Origin: Frankia gtarii
GTDB taxonomy: Bacteria > Actinomycetota > Actinomycetes > Frankiales > Frankiaceae
Direction: 5' to 3'
Length of the DNA: 64,000 bases
Assembly: GCF_025403375.1 (NCBI RefSeq)
Contig: NZ_JAMPTM010000005.1
Span: 1 to 64,000 of the forward strand
Of this stretch, positions 25,982 to 34,886 are shown one piece after another. The notes under the pieces were generated by a model, which was given only the letters and a program-made list of their open reading frames with translations, was not told where the DNA came from and made no database searches. The translations under genes and the position numbers were made by a program. The first letter of the stretch is position 1; each line of letters begins with the position of its first letter.

Positions 25982-27028
25982 GTGGGAAGCCTGCTCGACG
26001 CCGCGCTGGCGTGGTTCGACCAGGCGGCGATGGCGGGCCTCATAACGGCGTAGTGCCGAACGGTGATCGTCGGAGGTTGCGGCCAGTTCCTCGGCGAGCG
26101 CGAACGCCCCGGCCATGGCCAGGGAGGAGCCGTCACCGAACAGGGACACGCAGGAGGCGGCGTCGCCGACGAGCGCGATCCGGCCGGCCGACCAGGCCGG
26201 CACGTCCACCCGGCTCACCGCGTCGAAGTAGAGGTCCTCGCTTGCCTGCGCCCGTGCCAACAGCTCCGGCGTCCGCCAGGATCCGGCCGCGTAGGCGCCG
26301 GTGAGCATGGTGCGGTGCTGGTCGATGTCGCGATGGTTGAACTCCGCGAGCTCCGGGCGGCGGAAGGCGAAGAACGCGATCGGCCCGGCGGCTGAGGGGT
26401 GCAGGGCGACGACTCGGCCCGGCGTGTTGTGCATGACCACCTCGCGCCGGTGTTCGATCGACCCGTTGAACGGCACCGTGGCGGCGTAGAGGCCCAGGTG
26501 ACGTACAAAGTTCGTATCCGGCCCGAAGGCGAGTCGGCGCACGACCGAATGGAGGCCGTCGGCGCCGATGACCAGGTCGAACCGGCGGGGGCGGCCGTGA
26601 TCGAAGGTCACGTCGACGCCGCGCTCGTCCTGCGTCAGACCGGCGATGGAGTCACCGAACACGAACTCGGCGTGCTCCGCGCTCGCCGCCTGCAGGATCG
26701 AGGCGAGCGCGCCACGGGGAAGTTCGACGTCGCCGCCGCCGGTCGAGCGTGCAAGCGCGCGCAGGTTGACGCGGCCGACACTGCGGCCCGCCATGTCCAC
26801 GAACCGCATTCCCGTCACGTCGGTGGCGGCGGCCCGCAGCCGGGCTAGCACCCCCATCCGCTCCGCCACCCGGAGGGCCTGGCCGCGCACGTCCACGGGG
26901 CTGCCGCTGGTTCGCTGCCACAGCCCGCGCTCGACCACCGTCGGCCGGAAGCCGTGCCACGCCAGCCAGTACGCGAGCGTCGTACCGGCGATGCCGGCGC
27001 CGGAGACGAGCGCCGTCCGGTTGCCCAT
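25796..27028 (-). CDS. FAD-dependent monooxygenase (PHBH/TetX-like)
   Basis: Class A flavoprotein monooxygenase of 410 residues: GxGxxG in LVSGAGIAGTTLAYWLAWHG, the DG motif in LVIGADGLHSVVRRLAFG and the GD motif in RIALVGDAASCVSLFGDGSS. The start at 27028 has GGAGGACG upstream. It is divergent from a TetR gene with twin operators between, so it is the likely regulated target, perhaps inactivating or oxidising an aromatic or polyketide compound. Its C-terminal extension overlaps the methyltransferase gene. Confidence 0.92.
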   Translation of the reverse strand: MGNRTALVSGAGIAGTTLAYWLAWHGFRPTVVERGLWQRTSGSPVDVRGQALRVAERMGVLARLRAAATDVTGMRFVDMAGRSVGRVNLRALARSTGGGDVELPRGALASILQAASAEHAEFVFGDSIAGLTQDERGVDVTFDHGRPRRFDLVIGADGLHSVVRRLAFGPDTNFVRHLGLYAATVPFNGSIEHRREVVMHNTPGRVVALHPSAAGPIAFFAFRRPELAEFNHRDIDQHRTMLTGAYAAGSWRTPELLARAQASEDLYFDAVSRVDVPAWSAGRIALVGDAASCVSLFGDGSSLAMAGAFALAEELAATSDDHRSALRRYEARHRRLVEPRQRGVEQASHLLIPATWAGIRARNAATRLWPAAAAAGWLGSRLSTAGRGPAARERRDHDGGCQLVGHLNPG

Positions 27029-27073
27029 GCGTCCTCCGCGATGTGGGGTCGAGGCCGATCGACCGTCAGCGTA

Positions 27074-27096
27074 TGACCAATTATGAAATCTGGTCA
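27074..27096. promoter_or_regulatory. TetR operator candidate 1, TGACCA-N11-TGGTCA
   Basis: Perfect 6-bp inverted repeat with an 11-bp AT-rich spacer, located 45 bases upstream of the monooxygenase start. The same architecture recurs at 27125. Confidence 0.75.
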
Positions 27097-27124
27097 AAAG
27101 TTGAATGCGCGGTGTGATGAACGT

Positions 27125-27147
27125 TGACCAGCTCTCGAACATGGTCA
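27125..27147. promoter_or_regulatory. TetR operator candidate 2, TGACCA-N11-TGGTCA
   Basis: Identical half-sites and spacer length to the site at 27074, 51 bp away (about five helical turns) and 12 bases before the TetR start. The pair supports repression of both divergent promoters. Confidence 0.78.
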
Positions 27148-27159
27148 TACGGTCATCGC

Positions 27160-27939
27160 GTGAGCCTGACAGCCGGCCGGTCCCGGGACCCGTCGCGCGG
27201 GCAGGAGCGTGCCGCGCGCATCCTCGACGTCACCGAGGATCTGCTGCTGCGCCACGGGGCGCGGCGGGTGACCGTCGAGGACGTCGCCGTCGGCGCGAAC
27301 ATCGGCAAGGGCACCGTCTACCTGCACTGGGAGACGCGGGAGAAGCTGTTCGCCGCGGTTTTCGACCGGGCGGTGGCCCAGGCGATCGCCGAGCTGCTCG
27401 CCGCGATGCGGGTCCAGCCGAGCACCTGCCTGCCGCACCAGTTCGCCCACGACTACTTCCTCGCCGTCATGCACCGACCGCTGCTGCGCGGGCTGTTGGT
27501 CGCAGACCAGGAGCTACTCGGCCGGCTGGCCCGCCAGCACGATCCCGCCTGGGACGAACGGCATCATCTGGTTTCCGATCGGTACTTCTGGTTGCTTGCC
27601 GAACACGGCATGCTACGGACGGAGCTCGGGCCCGACGAGGTCGCCTACGCGTTCCAGGCGACGTTCGAGGGCTTCGTGCGGGCCGAGGGGGAGCTGGTCG
27701 ACGGCGGGGGCGCGGCGGCGCGGGCCGCCGCCCAACCGGCGGTGGCGAACCTGGAACGGCGGGCGGACCTGCTCGCCCGGACCGTCGAGCTCGCCTTCGA
27801 GAGCAACCGCCCGGTCGCGGCCGACGAACTGCGCCTACTCGCCGCCGACGTCGTGGACCTGTTCACCGACCTCGTCGACCGCCGCGGCTTCGCCGACCTG
27901 GTCGACCGCGCCGAGCTCGGCACCCCAGCCGCGTCCTGA
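27160..27939 (+). CDS. TetR/AcrR family regulator
   Basis: N-terminal TetR helix-turn-helix (residues 13-60: RILDVTEDLLLRHGARRVTV, GANIGKGTVYLHWETREKLF) and a helical ligand domain to residue 259. The GTG at 27160 fits the family start. It is divergent from the FAD monooxygenase with paired palindromes between, so it very likely represses that gene and itself. Confidence 0.93.
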   Translation: MSLTAGRSRDPSRGQERAARILDVTEDLLLRHGARRVTVEDVAVGANIGKGTVYLHWETREKLFAAVFDRAVAQAIAELLAAMRVQPSTCLPHQFAHDYFLAVMHRPLLRGLLVADQELLGRLARQHDPAWDERHHLVSDRYFWLLAEHGMLRTELGPDEVAYAFQATFEGFVRAEGELVDGGGAAARAAAQPAVANLERRADLLARTVELAFESNRPVAADELRLLAADVVDLFTDLVDRRGFADLVDRAELGTPAAS

Positions 27940-27958
27940 TCACCGGTGGCGGCGCCGC

Positions 27959-27988
27959 ACCGGCCCGCACCGGCCCGCACCGGCCCGC
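27959..27988. repeat. 10-bp tandem repeat between convergent genes
   Basis: CGGCCCGCAC repeated about three times in the gap between the TetR and tyrosinase genes. No obvious function; it may contribute to a GC-rich terminator. Confidence 0.7.
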
Positions 27989-28017
27989 GTTGACCTCAGG
28001 GGCGGCCGGCGGGCGGG

Positions 28018-29028
28018 TCAGGGCAGGACGTCGTAGGTGTAGAGAGCGGAGCTGTCGAGCACGCTGCCCGGGGTATCCGGCTTGCTGGCCGGGGTGAACG
28101 GGGAGACAAGCGGGTCGTCGATCCGGTGGCCGAGCAGACTTGCCGGGGCCGTCATGTCCGGCTGGTAGCGGCGGCCGTTGCGCCGCATCCACCCTTCCCA
28201 GAGCCGGTCGACGTTGCAGTGGTGGACGAAGAACACCGGGTCGTTCGGGGATGATGCCGGGGCCATGTCCCCGCCGACCCACAAGTGGACCTGGTTGTGC
28301 AGGCCGGGCCCGGTGAAGCCCTCCAGCCGGTTGCGGAACCCCCGGGACGAGATGTCGAAGGGCGGCCGGTCGTAGTCGGCGAGGGTTGGATCCGCCCGGG
28401 TGTCATAGGCGGCGCGCACGTCGCCGGTGCGAGGCAGCCGCGGCGAACCGAACGGGGCGTTCTGGCCGAACCTGCGGGCGAGGCCACGCTCGGCGACCTG
28501 GCGCAGAGCGCCGTTCGAGTTCGTCGCGATCCGGACCCGGAAACTCGTCGGGTCGGCGCGGTCGAAGGCGAACGCTCCGCCGCGCACCGGGCTGCCCTGG
28601 CCGCCGAAGCCGTCCGGGGCGTCACGCCACAATGCCGAGGCCGCCGGGCTCGCCACCCCGCCCTGCGCGGGCGGCGTGCCGTCGAGCGCCCAGTCCCAGT
28701 AGGGCAGGCCGAAGTCCGGGTCGGCGAGCACGCGCTGCAGGTGCGTCTCAAGCCAGCGGAGCATGACCCGGTGCCAGGGCAGGAACACCGGTCCGCGATG
28801 CGCGGCGTTACGGGTTCCGGCGTCACCGCCCGGCGGCACCGCGGTGTTCATCGCGAGGACGTGCCAGATGACGAACAGGTCGTAGGTGTGGACGGGTCGG
28901 GCGTGGCCGGGGATGCCGAACCGGTCCGTGGTCAGCGTGGTGGGTTCGTGTTTGAGCAGCCTGATGCCGCGGATGTAGGCGGCACGTGCGGCGTCGTCGC
29001 GGAGGATGTCGCGGCGGACGGCGGCCAT
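28018..29028 (-). CDS. melC2: Tyrosinase (type 3 copper monophenol oxidase)
   Basis: A 336-residue bacterial tyrosinase. CuA ligands are likely His56, His77 and His86 (FVIWHVLAMN, AAHRGPVFLPWHRVMLRWLE). CuB ligands lie in LHNQVHLWVGGDM and DPVFFVHHCNVDRLWEGW. It oxidises phenols to o-quinones in melanin-type chemistry. The ATG at 29028 follows GGGAGATGAG and comes one base after the caddie protein's stop codon. No signal peptide, as usual for MelC2, which is exported by piggy-back on its partner. Confidence 0.93.
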   Translation of the reverse strand: MAAVRRDILRDDAARAAYIRGIRLLKHEPTTLTTDRFGIPGHARPVHTYDLFVIWHVLAMNTAVPPGGDAGTRNAAHRGPVFLPWHRVMLRWLETHLQRVLADPDFGLPYWDWALDGTPPAQGGVASPAASALWRDAPDGFGGQGSPVRGGAFAFDRADPTSFRVRIATNSNGALRQVAERGLARRFGQNAPFGSPRLPRTGDVRAAYDTRADPTLADYDRPPFDISSRGFRNRLEGFTGPGLHNQVHLWVGGDMAPASSPNDPVFFVHHCNVDRLWEGWMRRNGRRYQPDMTAPASLLGHRIDDPLVSPFTPASKPDTPGSVLDSSALYTYDVLP

Positions 29029-29029
29029 C

Positions 29030-29437
29030 TCATCTCCCTCCCGGCATCTCGTGGTCGTCGTGGGTGTGGCCGCCGTGCCCGCCTTCGTGGCCGCCTTCGT
29101 GGCCGGCGTGGCCGTCCGCGGGTGGTGTCTGCGGGGAGAACTCGTCCGGGAAGGTGCGGATGAGCACCCGGACCAGGTCCACGAGAGAGGGAAGCTGGTA
29201 GGCGGGCAGACCGTGGCAGTGTGCCGAGCCGTCCTTGGACAGGCCGATGTGTACGTCCAGTGGCCGTCCGTCCACGGAGATCTCGTAGGTGGTCGTGATG
29301 ACGACGTGATGGCCGTCGAAGTCGTCCACGCGGATGCTGCGGGCCGGACCGACATGATCATGATTGGGCTGTGGGAGGCCCGCAAGGTAGGTCGCAAGAA
29401 ACGCCGGTTGGGCGGGTTCGGTGGTGTCCGGTTGCAT
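29030..29437 (-). CDS. melC1: Tyrosinase caddie/copper chaperone (MelC1-like), His-rich tail
   Basis: A 135-residue MelC1-type protein with the conserved ISVDGRPLDVHIGLSKDGSA segment and the CHGLPAYQLPSLVDLVRVLI helix. The C-terminus is a Gly/His tail with about ten histidines, probably loading copper. The N-terminus lacks the twin-arginine signal of Streptomyces MelC1, so in this organism the tyrosinase pair may stay in the cytoplasm or leave by another route. Confidence 0.85.
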   Translation of the reverse strand: MQPDTTEPAQPAFLATYLAGLPQPNHDHVGPARSIRVDDFDGHHVVITTTYEISVDGRPLDVHIGLSKDGSAHCHGLPAYQLPSLVDLVRVLIRTFPDEFSPQTPPADGHAGHEGGHEGGHGGHTHDDHEMPGGR

Positions 29438-29569
29438 GAAAGTTCCCCCGAGTGTCGGTCAGTGCTTCGATGTGGTCGGAGTATCGACCGTGTGTGAGGT
29501 GTTCGCAACGAAGTGTCGTCTAGGCGTCGCGCTGAGGTGACCGAGCCCGGGTGCGGGAGGCTGATCAGA

Positions 29570-29589
29570 CCTGCCGGCCGGCCGGCAGG
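29570..29589. repeat. Perfect 20-bp GC palindrome
   Basis: CCTGCCGGCC followed by its exact complement, with no spacer, in the 262-bp gap between the divergent melC1-like and DUF427 genes. It could be a regulator site or chance GC palindrome. Confidence 0.5.
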
Positions 29590-29699
29590 CAGGGACCGGC
29601 GGCGCCGGCGCCGCCGCGGAGCAGGCTTGACGGTTCTCGGCAGGCGGCGGAGCCTCTATTCGCGCCGAATCACGCTCCGCCCGGTCTGGAGGAACCCTG

Positions 29700-30101
29700 A
29701 TGTCGCGAACGGTCCTGCTGCCGAACGCCGACCATCCGATCACCATCGAACCGACCCGCGGGCGGGTGGTCGTCCAGATCGACGGGCGTGTCGTCGCCGA
29801 CTCGCACGACTCCCGCACCCTGCGTGAGGCCAGCTACCCGCCGGTGCAGTACCTCCCAATCGCCGATGTGGACCAGAGCGTGCTGCGCCGCAGCGAGACC
29901 ACCAGTTACTGCCCGTACAAGGGCGACGCGAGCTACTACAACATCGAGACGTCGGACGGCACGACGCTCGGCGACGTCATCTGGACTTACGAGACCCCCT
30001 ATCCGGCCGTCGCCGACATCGCCGGCAGGGTCGCCTTCTACGCCGACCGCGTGGAGATCACCGTCCCCGCCTACGTCGGTGCGCCCGAGCTCCCGTCCTG
30101 A
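29700..30101 (+). CDS. DUF427 domain protein
   Basis: DUF427 family, 133 residues, with the expected GRVVVQIDGRVVADS strand pair, YCPYKGDASYYNI and a terminal RVAFYADRVEITV. Small single-domain beta-rich proteins of unknown function, common in actinobacteria. Its 3' end overlaps the convergent iminopeptidase gene by 31 bases. Confidence 0.92.
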   Translation: MSRTVLLPNADHPITIEPTRGRVVVQIDGRVVADSHDSRTLREASYPPVQYLPIADVDQSVLRRSETTSYCPYKGDASYYNIETSDGTTLGDVIWTYETPYPAVADIAGRVAFYADRVEITVPAYVGAPELPS

Positions 30102-31057
30102 CCTGCGGCGAACTGGTCAAGTGCGCCGCGCAGGTGGCGGCCCAGCGTGTCGCTGCCGGTATGGCCGGAGTCGGTGACCGGGACGAGTTGCGCGCCCGGC
30201 CAGGCGCGGGCCAGCTCCCAGGCGACGTCGAACGGGCCGCCCAGGTCGTGGCGGCCGTGGATCAGTACCCCCGGGATGCCGGCGAGCCGGCCGGCGTCCC
30301 GCAGCAGTACGCCCTCGTCGAGCCAGGCCCCGTGCGCGAAGTAGTGCGAGCAGATCCGCACCAGCGCGAGCCGTGCCCGCGGCGGGCGACCGCCGTACGC
30401 GCCCGGCTGCCCGTTCGACTCCAGGGAGATGACCGCGTCCTCCCAGGCGCACCACTGGTCGGCGGCTCGTTGACGCACCGTCGGGTCGGGGTCGGCGAGC
30501 AGGCGCGCGTAGCCGGCGACGAGGTCGCCGTCGCGATCGGCGGGCGGCAGTGCGTCGCGGAACCGCTCCCACTCGGCGGGGAAGAACCGGGCCACGCCCC
30601 GGTAGAGCCAGTCGATGTCGGACCGGCGGGTCATCGTCACCCCGGCGAGGACGATCCCCGACACCCGGGACGGGTGGCGCTCGGCGTAGGCCAGGGCGAG
30701 CGTCGAGCCCCACGACGCGCCGTAGAGCAGCCACCGGTCGATCCCGAGGTGCTCGCGCAGCAGCTCCATGTCCGCGAGCAGGTGGTCGGTGGTGTTGTGC
30801 CGCAGGTCGGTGGTGTGGTCGCCGGCGTGCGGGGTGCTGCGGCCGCAGCCACGCTGGTCGAACAGGACGACCCGGTAACGGTCCGGGTCGAACCACCGGC
30901 GGGCGCCCGGCGAGCAGCCCGAACCCGGCCCGCCGTGGACGACGAGCGCCGGCCTGCCGGCCGGGTTGCCGCAGACCTCCCAGTAGACGAGGTTGCCGTC
31001 GCCGACGTCGAGCATCCCAGCGTCGTACGGCTCGATCGGCGGATACTGCGATCCCAT
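30071..31057 (-). CDS. pip: Prolyl iminopeptidase
   Basis: Alpha/beta-hydrolase peptidase of family S33 that removes N-terminal proline. Landmarks: HGGPGSGCSPGARRWFDP (oxyanion), VVLFDQRGCGRSTPH, nucleophile GASWGSTLALAYAERHP, Asp in LIHGRHDLGGP and His in TDSGHTGSD. Full length at 328 residues, cytoplasmic, no signal peptide. Confidence 0.95.
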   Translation of the reverse strand: MGSQYPPIEPYDAGMLDVGDGNLVYWEVCGNPAGRPALVVHGGPGSGCSPGARRWFDPDRYRVVLFDQRGCGRSTPHAGDHTTDLRHNTTDHLLADMELLREHLGIDRWLLYGASWGSTLALAYAERHPSRVSGIVLAGVTMTRRSDIDWLYRGVARFFPAEWERFRDALPPADRDGDLVAGYARLLADPDPTVRQRAADQWCAWEDAVISLESNGQPGAYGGRPPRARLALVRICSHYFAHGAWLDEGVLLRDAGRLAGIPGVLIHGRHDLGGPFDVAWELARAWPGAQLVPVTDSGHTGSDTLGRHLRGALDQFAAGQDGSSGAPT

Positions 31058-31192
31058 CCGCCGATCCTGACCTACCGGTCACGGCGAGTGTCGGTAGTCG
31101 TCGAATCCCCGACCTCGTCGCCGCTGTTCGTGACGCGGGTCACGGCAAAAGGGTGACGGTACGGTGTCGCCGCCCCGGATCACGATCGGACC

Positions 31193-32197
31193 ATGACTGC
31201 TTCCGCGACCGCGATGCCGTCCGACGTCCATCCCGATCCCATCGCTACCGATCCGATCGCGACGACCGGGCTCGACTGCCTTGCCGAGACCGAGGCGTTC
31301 AACGCCGCCTTCGAGGCCAGGGCGGGCTCCGTGCCGGACCGCAGCCGGGGGGTGGACGCGGCGACGCTGGCGACGCTGCGCCGCAACCGGGTGGGCGGCG
31401 ACGCGCCGCCGGTGCGCCTGGCCGAGGCGCACGACCGGCAGGTCGAGGTCGACGGGGGGCGGGTCGGTCTGCGGGTCTTCGTGCCGCCCGCCGTCGAGGG
31501 CGCCTACCTGCACATCCACGGCGGCGCGTGGATGTTCGGCTCGGCCGACGGGCAGGATGAGCAGCTGTGGGACCTTGCCCGCACCGCTCGGCTCGCCGTG
31601 CTCAGCGTCGAGTACCGTCTCGCGCCCGAACACCCGTACCCGGCGGCGCCGGACGACTGCGAGCGGGCCGCTCTGTGGCTGGTCCGCCATGCCGCGGCCG
31701 AGTTCGGCACCGACCGGCTGCTCATCGGTGGCGAGTCCGCCGGTGCGCACCTGTCGCTGACCAGTCTGCTGCGGCTGCGGGACCGGCACGCGATCACGGG
31801 GGCGTTCCGGGCGGCACACCTGACGTTCGGACCGTTCGACCTTTCCATGACGCCGAGCCAGCGGCTGTTCGGCTCCCGCCGCCTGGTGAGCAACACCGAC
31901 TCGCTGCGGGAGACCTACGACGCCTTCCTTCCCGGCCGGACGCCGGAGCAGCGGCGCGACCCCGACGTGTCCCCGCTGTACGCGGACCTCGCGGGCCTGC
32001 CCGCGGCGCGTTTCGTGGTCGGCACCGACGATCCGCTGCGCGACGACTCGCTGTTCATGGCCGCGCGCTGGCGGGCCGCCGGGCTCCCGGTGGAGCTGGA
32101 GGTGGTGGCCGGGGCGATGCACGGTTTCACCCTGTTCCCCCTCACCATCACCGAACGGGAGTTGCGCCGCCAGACTGACTTCCTGGCGCGGGCCTGA
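31193..32197 (+). CDS. Alpha/beta hydrolase, HSL-type esterase
   Basis: Hormone-sensitive-lipase-like esterase: oxyanion motif HIHGGAWMFGSADG, nucleophile GGESAGAHLSLTSLL, catalytic Asp in VVGTDDPLRDDS and His in AMHGFTLFP. An 85-residue N-terminal cap region precedes the catalytic domain. Divergent from pip. Natural substrate unknown. Confidence 0.9.
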   Translation: MTASATAMPSDVHPDPIATDPIATTGLDCLAETEAFNAAFEARAGSVPDRSRGVDAATLATLRRNRVGGDAPPVRLAEAHDRQVEVDGGRVGLRVFVPPAVEGAYLHIHGGAWMFGSADGQDEQLWDLARTARLAVLSVEYRLAPEHPYPAAPDDCERAALWLVRHAAAEFGTDRLLIGGESAGAHLSLTSLLRLRDRHAITGAFRAAHLTFGPFDLSMTPSQRLFGSRRLVSNTDSLRETYDAFLPGRTPEQRRDPDVSPLYADLAGLPAARFVVGTDDPLRDDSLFMAARWRAAGLPVELEVVAGAMHGFTLFPLTITERELRRQTDFLARA

Positions 32198-32251
32198 TCT
32201 TCCCGGCACAGGCATGACCTTCCCTGCGCGGGCACGAAGTAGCGTCCGGGC

Positions 32252-32962
32252 GTGACCCGAACCGACCGGCTGTACGCGCTGATGGAGGAGCTGCGGGCGG
32301 TGGCGCCGCGTCCCGTCACGGTGCCGGCGCTCGCGCGGCGCTTGGAGGTCAGCGAACGCACGGTACAGCGGGACCTGAAGGCGCTGGCGGAGACGGGCGC
32401 CCCCGTCTACAGCGCGACTGGGCGCGGCGGCGGCTGGTCCGTGGACCCGGCGATGACCCTGCCGCCGATCGGCTTCACGCCAGGCGAAGCCCTGGCGGTG
32501 GCGGCTGCGCTGGCCGCCGCGGAGGGTTCCGCGCCGTTCGCCGACGGCATCCGTGGCGCGATGCGGAAGATCGCCGCGTCGCTGTCCGGTCAGGCCCTCG
32601 TCGAGGCGCACGAGCTGGCCGCCCGGATCGTGGCCCTGCCGTCCCGGATCGACCCGGCGGTCCGCGGTGTGGTGGAGCTGGCCCTGAGCAGGCGGGAGGT
32701 GCTGTCACTGAGCTACCTGGACGCCGCCGGGCGGACCTCGCAACGGGAGGTGGAACCGGCCGGCCTGCTCACCGCCGAGGGCCGCTGGTACCTGGTGGCC
32801 TGGTGCCGCCTGCGGCGTGCCCCCCGCGGTTTCCGGCTCGACCGGATCCACGGCGCCACCCCGACCGGGCGGCCCGCCCCTCGGCGGGAGCTCGCGGATC
32901 TGCTCGGCTCGGCCGCCACGGGCGCGGTCACCCCGGCCGCTCTGGACAGCCTCGCTCCGTGA
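32252..32962 (+). CDS. HTH/WYL domain transcriptional regulator (YafY-like)
   Basis: N-terminal HTH_11 domain (LYALMEELRAVAPRPVTVPA, ERTVQRDLKALAETGAPVYS) and a WYL domain with EVEPAGLLTAEGRWYLVAWC and RGFRLDRIHG. It is short compared with the usual 310-330 residues, lacking the C-terminal WCX extension. It follows the esterase by 54 bases on the same strand. Confidence 0.9.
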   Translation: MTRTDRLYALMEELRAVAPRPVTVPALARRLEVSERTVQRDLKALAETGAPVYSATGRGGGWSVDPAMTLPPIGFTPGEALAVAAALAAAEGSAPFADGIRGAMRKIAASLSGQALVEAHELAARIVALPSRIDPAVRGVVELALSRREVLSLSYLDAAGRTSQREVEPAGLLTAEGRWYLVAWCRLRRAPRGFRLDRIHGATPTGRPAPRRELADLLGSAATGAVTPAALDSLAP

Positions 32963-33054
32963 TCCGGTAGCCCCCTGATGTCGTCCGGCCCGACCCCCGC
33001 CGACGAGGCCAGGGCAGGACCGGCCGGCGGTGGGCGCGATGGGCCAGCGGCGAG

Positions 33055-33813
33055 CTAGAGGTTCTGGCCGCCGGACAGCTCGATGCGGGTGCCGTTGGCC
33101 CAGCCGAAGCCGTCGGCGAGGATCAGCGGCACGGCCGCGCCGATGTCCTCGGCCTCGCCCGCGCGGCCCAGTGAGGTGGCGTTCGCGAGCGCCTCGTTGA
33201 GCTGGGGGTTGTCCCGGACCCGGCCGCCGTTGAAGTCGGTGGCGATCGCCCCGGGCGCGAGTACGTTGACCCGGATGTGCCGCTCGCCGAGCTCCTGCGC
33301 CTGGTACCTGGTCAGAACCTCGAGCGCGCCCTTCGCGGCGGCGTACACGGAGGCACCCGGGCGGGTGATGCGGGCCAGGACGGAGGAGATGTTGAGGATG
33401 CGCCCGCCGTCGGCCAGCAGCGGCAGCAGCGTCTGCGTCAGGAAGAACGGCGCCTTGATGTGGATCCGGAACAACTCGTCGAACTGCTCCTCGGTCGTCT
33501 CCGTGTACGGCGCGTCGAGGCCGACTCCCGCGTTGTTGACGAGGTAGTCGAGGCGCTCGGCGCCGAGGCCGGCGAGCGTCGTGCGGACGTCGGCCGCGAA
33601 CCGGGCGAAGTCCGCGCTGTTGCCCACGTCGAGCTGCAGCGCCGCCGCGGGCACCCCCTGCCCCTCGAGCTCCACCACGAGCCGGTCGGCCTCGTCCTTG
33701 CGGTTGTTGTAGGTGCCGATGACGCCCACCCCGGCGCGGGCGAGATGCGTGGCCATGCTGCGCCCGAGACCGCGGCTCGCGCCGGTGATCAGGGCGATTC
33801 TGCTGTCGGACAT
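33055..33813 (-). CDS. SDR family oxidoreductase
   Basis: Classical SDR of 252 residues: ITGASRGLGRSM cofactor loop, NNAGVG, catalytic Ser in ILNISSVLARI and YAAAK at the active site, with NGTRIELSGGQN at the end. The start at 33813 (GGAGGAACG upstream) is chosen over a long unlikely extension. Divergent from an MmyB-type XRE regulator, a common regulator/oxidoreductase pairing. Confidence 0.93.
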   Translation of the reverse strand: MSDSRIALITGASRGLGRSMATHLARAGVGVIGTYNNRKDEADRLVVELEGQGVPAAALQLDVGNSADFARFAADVRTTLAGLGAERLDYLVNNAGVGLDAPYTETTEEQFDELFRIHIKAPFFLTQTLLPLLADGGRILNISSVLARITRPGASVYAAAKGALEVLTRYQAQELGERHIRVNVLAPGAIATDFNGGRVRDNPQLNEALANATSLGRAGEAEDIGAAVPLILADGFGWANGTRIELSGGQNL

Positions 33814-34014
33814 GAGTTCTCGTTCCTCCCGTGACATGCCGGTGGTGCTCGCCTCCACCCTGGTACCTGCACCGGCCGACAGCGGCGCCTCGGTCATCCC
33901 CGGACCGCGAGTCCGGGGGTAGTCCGGCCGGCCGCGGTCATGATGGAGATGTCTGCTGGGCCGTGGGCGCACGGCCGGGTGGCAGCCGGTCGAGTGAACC
34001 GCGGAGGTACCGCC

Positions 34015-34872
34015 GTGCAGCGTCATGAGCTGGGTGCATTCCTTCGTCACCGGCGGGAGCTGCTGCGGCCCTCCGACGTCGGGCTGGTCGCCAGCGGTCG
34101 GCGACGGGCGCCCGGGCTGCGCCGCGACGAGGTCGCCGTGCTCGCCGACATGTCGACGGACTACTACGAGCGGATCGAGCAGGGCCGCGGGCCGCGGCCG
34201 TCGCCGTCGATGCTCGGCGCGATCGCGCGGGCGTTGCGCCTCACGCTCGACGAACGTGACCACATCTACCTGCTGGCCGGCCACGAGGCCCCGCCGCGGC
34301 ACTGCTCGCTCGGCTACGCCGACGCCGGCCTGATGTGCGTGCTGGACTCGCTCGCGCCCGCCGTGCCGGCGCTCATTCTGGATGACCTCGACAACGTCGT
34401 GGCGCAGAACCCGCTGAACGTCGCGCTGCTCGGCCCGATAGCCCGCGCGCCAGGTCGGGCGCGCAACTTCCTGTGGCGCTGGTTCACCGGCGGCGAGCTG
34501 CGCGCGCGGTACCTCGCCGACCAGCACGACACGCTCGGCCGCGAGCACGTCGCGGACCTGCGCGTCACGCTCGGCCGGCGGCATGAGGACGAGGCGGTCC
34601 GATCCCTCGTCGCCGAGCTCTCGGCGGTCAGCGCCGAGTTCCGCGAGGTGTGGGCCCTACAGGAGGTGGCGGTGCGGCGGACCACCCGCAAGGTGCTCAT
34701 CCATCCCCAGGTCGGCCGGCTCGACCTGGAGTGCGACGTGGTGATCAGTCCGCCGTCCGGCCAGCGGCTGGTCCTGTCCCGTCCGCAGCCCGGTTCGGGG
34801 GCGGGTGAGCGCCTGGAGATGCTCGCAGTCCTCGGCACCCAGACCTTCCTCGACCCCAGCTGTTCGCGCTGA
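34015..34872 (+). CDS. XRE regulator with MmyB-like ligand domain
   Basis: Helix-turn-helix with the typical GLRRDEVAVLADMSTDYYER and EQGRGPRPS signature, then an MmyB-like PAS-type domain (VPALILDDLDNVVAQNPLNVA, HPQVGRLDLECDVV). The GTG start at 34015 follows CGGAGGTAC. It is divergent from the SDR gene and probably represses it in response to a fatty-acid-like or metabolite ligand. Confidence 0.93.
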   Translation: MQRHELGAFLRHRRELLRPSDVGLVASGRRRAPGLRRDEVAVLADMSTDYYERIEQGRGPRPSPSMLGAIARALRLTLDERDHIYLLAGHEAPPRHCSLGYADAGLMCVLDSLAPAVPALILDDLDNVVAQNPLNVALLGPIARAPGRARNFLWRWFTGGELRARYLADQHDTLGREHVADLRVTLGRRHEDEAVRSLVAELSAVSAEFREVWALQEVAVRRTTRKVLIHPQVGRLDLECDVVISPPSGQRLVLSRPQPGSGAGERLEMLAVLGTQTFLDPSCSR

Positions 34873-34886
34873 CGCCGACCGCCGGG

